DNA of 64,000 bases from Psettodes erumei (lineage: Eukaryota > Chordata > Actinopteri > Pleuronectiformes > Psettodidae): positions 7,290,501 through 7,354,500 of the forward strand of contig JAFBJZ010000952.1 of the NCBI GenBank assembly GCA_016785225.1. Direction: 5' to 3'. Position numbers and translations under genes: made by a program. Shown here piece after piece: positions 62,741 through 64,000 of the stretch. Every line of letters begins with the position of its first letter. Within the stretch, counting starts at the first letter, position 1. The notes under the pieces are model-generated. The model did not search any database, was not told the origin of the DNA, and worked only from the letters and a program-made list of their open reading frames with translations.

Positions 62741-63350
62741 CCCCACCACGATCACATTCATACTGCCACTCTCATAACCTACATCAAACACAAACACTGC
62801 ATTTAAAGGCCAGGCAAAGACAACCTGCTTTAAATGGTGTGTGTGTCTGGGGGGTATTTGTGATCTTGACTGTGTTATTACAGCCTCATATATCTTATTT
62901 CTTTTAATCTGTATTAATATCTGTCCACATACTGTATATCAAAACTAATCTCCAAAAATCCCTTAAAAAAGGCACAAAAAACAGATGTAGACACCTTCTG
63001 GTTGCCTGGGAAAACAACATCTCACACAGAGTCACCTGGATGAAAAAATATAAAGTAAGAAATCTCTGTGCCATATGCAGGCTCTGTGACTCAGCCAATG
63101 TCAGAGCCAATTCCAGTTTTATTGAAATGATTTCAAATAGTCGGAATCCCTATTAAAAATCTCCGCCGTGTGTCAGAGCAGAGAGAATATGATTTAGTGG
63201 CTGTTTTTGCTCTGTCCCTGCTAGCTGTGTGTCACCGGCCCCTTACTGTGGTATGCATGGCCCTCCTCTGCACGGGACTATGAAAGCAATTGTGATTGTG
63301 ATTCCGTAGTCAGCAAAACGCTTGAATGGCCCCGAGTTAGCATGCACAGG

Positions 63351-63372
63351 CACACACACACACACACACACA
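63351..63372 (+). repeat. (CA)11 microsatellite
   Basis: A pure CA run of 22 nt. Confidence 0.93.
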
Positions 63373-63960
63373 AAGTGTCCCCATACTGGGCCACTGATTC
63401 CTTCAACCCATTTGACTCTCGCTCATCCTTTGATTCTCCCTTTTTGCCTCTCTGTCAGATACCACAGAGTGTATCATTAGCTAATAGCAGCAACATCACT
63501 CAGCATACACATATGCCCCAGTGTGCCCTGCAAGGAATGGTTAATTTGTCAGCCATGTTTATGTACTCAAGTAGTTAAAAATGTTATTTGTACACTAGGC
63601 TAAAGCCAACAATAAATATGTCTTTGTATATTAAAGAGCTTATTTCACTTGAGTATGGTCAGTTTGTGGAAATTAATATGTTAATGCAAGGAAATCATCC
63701 CTTTGCACACACACACAAGGCAGTCCTGTATTAAAAAATAAAACTGAGATAAGGCATTCAAATGGAGCACATCATTCCCCAGCTTATCTGAGGCAGAGGA
63801 GACCACCAACTAACAAAGCCAGCTCTTCAATCATGCCCTATCTAAGCAGATATCAGTTGCTGGGAGGATATATGAGCTGGGTGGGGCCTGGGTGTATAAA
63901 CATGGGGCCTGCTCTCTCTGCACACCATGCTAATGCTATACTGTAGGCAGCAACTCACCT

Positions 63961-63981
63961 CAGCAGCAGCAGCAGCAGCAG
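63961..63981 (+). repeat. (CAG)7 trinucleotide tract at window edge
   Basis: Seven CAG units followed by CCAGCAG. On the minus strand they read CTG/GCT and lie directly upstream of a GAG|GTGAGT donor-like site. Confidence 0.95.
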
Positions 63982-64000
63982 CCAGCAGTGTTTGATTAAG

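Larger units (their letters stand above)
32557..63958 (-). other. tox2 first-intron or upstream sequence (31.4 kb)
   Basis: Sequence upstream of the FDGDN exon. TOX genes have a very large first intron, so this is most likely intron 1, but no first exon beginning MDVR was found to prove it. Contents are listed separately: microsatellites, Y/R tracts at 34.8-35.6 kb, G-quadruplex motifs at 36.7 and 40.3 kb, teleost repeats at 40783, 52999, 59791, 61611 and 61745, a Tc1-like element at 41.4-42.2 kb, hairpins at 43.2, 43.6, 45.6 and 62.1 kb, and candidate regulatory patches. In 33000-34800, 38030-39990, 42230-43200, 48720-52980, 56450-57200 and 57510-59780 I see nothing recognisable beyond short GT, GA or poly-A runs. 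Confidence 0.6.

Overview
The window looks like a piece of a ray-finned fish (teleost, probably percomorph) nuclear genome. It has vertebrate-style short exons with GT-AG introns, many CA/GT and GA microsatellites, and numerous relics of repeat families that I recognise from teleost genomes. No bacterial-type gene organisation, rRNA, tRNA gene or CRISPR array is visible.

One protein-coding gene can be supported. It is on the minus strand and is a TOX-family HMG-box gene, best matched to tox2. Three coding exons are clear: 32497-32556 (20 codons, starting FDGDN), 16796-17062 (89 codons, with EDYEIPPITPPN and MSNMLGQD) and 1179-1409 (77 codons, basic stretch plus most of the HMG box). All have good splice sites and all boundaries are phase 0. 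The first coding exon is expected to the right of the window, or just possibly at its right edge. The end of the HMG box and the C-terminal domain lie to the left. The middle exon that other TOX genes have between the 89-codon exon and the HMG-box exon (with the SQSQL and SKSATPSPSSS-type motifs) was not found in the 15.4 kb where it should be.

The rest, more than 99 percent of the window, is intron or gene-flanking sequence. From left to right: 1.4-15.7 kb is mostly unique and includes several patches that look like conserved regulatory sequence, one with a perfect RFX X-box. At 15.7-16.1 kb is a hAT transposon 5' end with a broken BED-finger reading frame. At 18.1-19.6 kb is a degraded L2/CR1-type LINE on the minus strand. 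At 20.9-31.9 kb are several short teleost repeat relics, including a tRNA-derived SINE. At 34.8-35.6 kb a pyrimidine tract and a purine tract bracket a unique core. At 36.7 and 40.3 kb are strong G-quadruplex motifs on opposite strands. At 41.4-42.2 kb is a Tc1/mariner element with both ends visible and altered catalytic residues. At 43-46 kb are perfect short hairpins. At 53.0-53.4 kb is a near-complete MITE. At 55.5-56.5 kb are two complementary dinucleotide tracts. At 59.8-62.2 kb are further teleost repeats and hairpins. At 63.9-64.0 kb is a CAG tract next to a good minus-strand splice donor.

TOX proteins are nuclear DNA-binding regulators. The gene's long introns, with unique patches rich in homeodomain-type cores, would fit a developmentally regulated locus, but conservation was not testable here. 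No clearly new biological system was found. The best leads are the apparently missing exon, the possible HMG-less and alternative-start tox2 isoforms, and several nucleic-acid structures that would form in the tox2 pre-mRNA.
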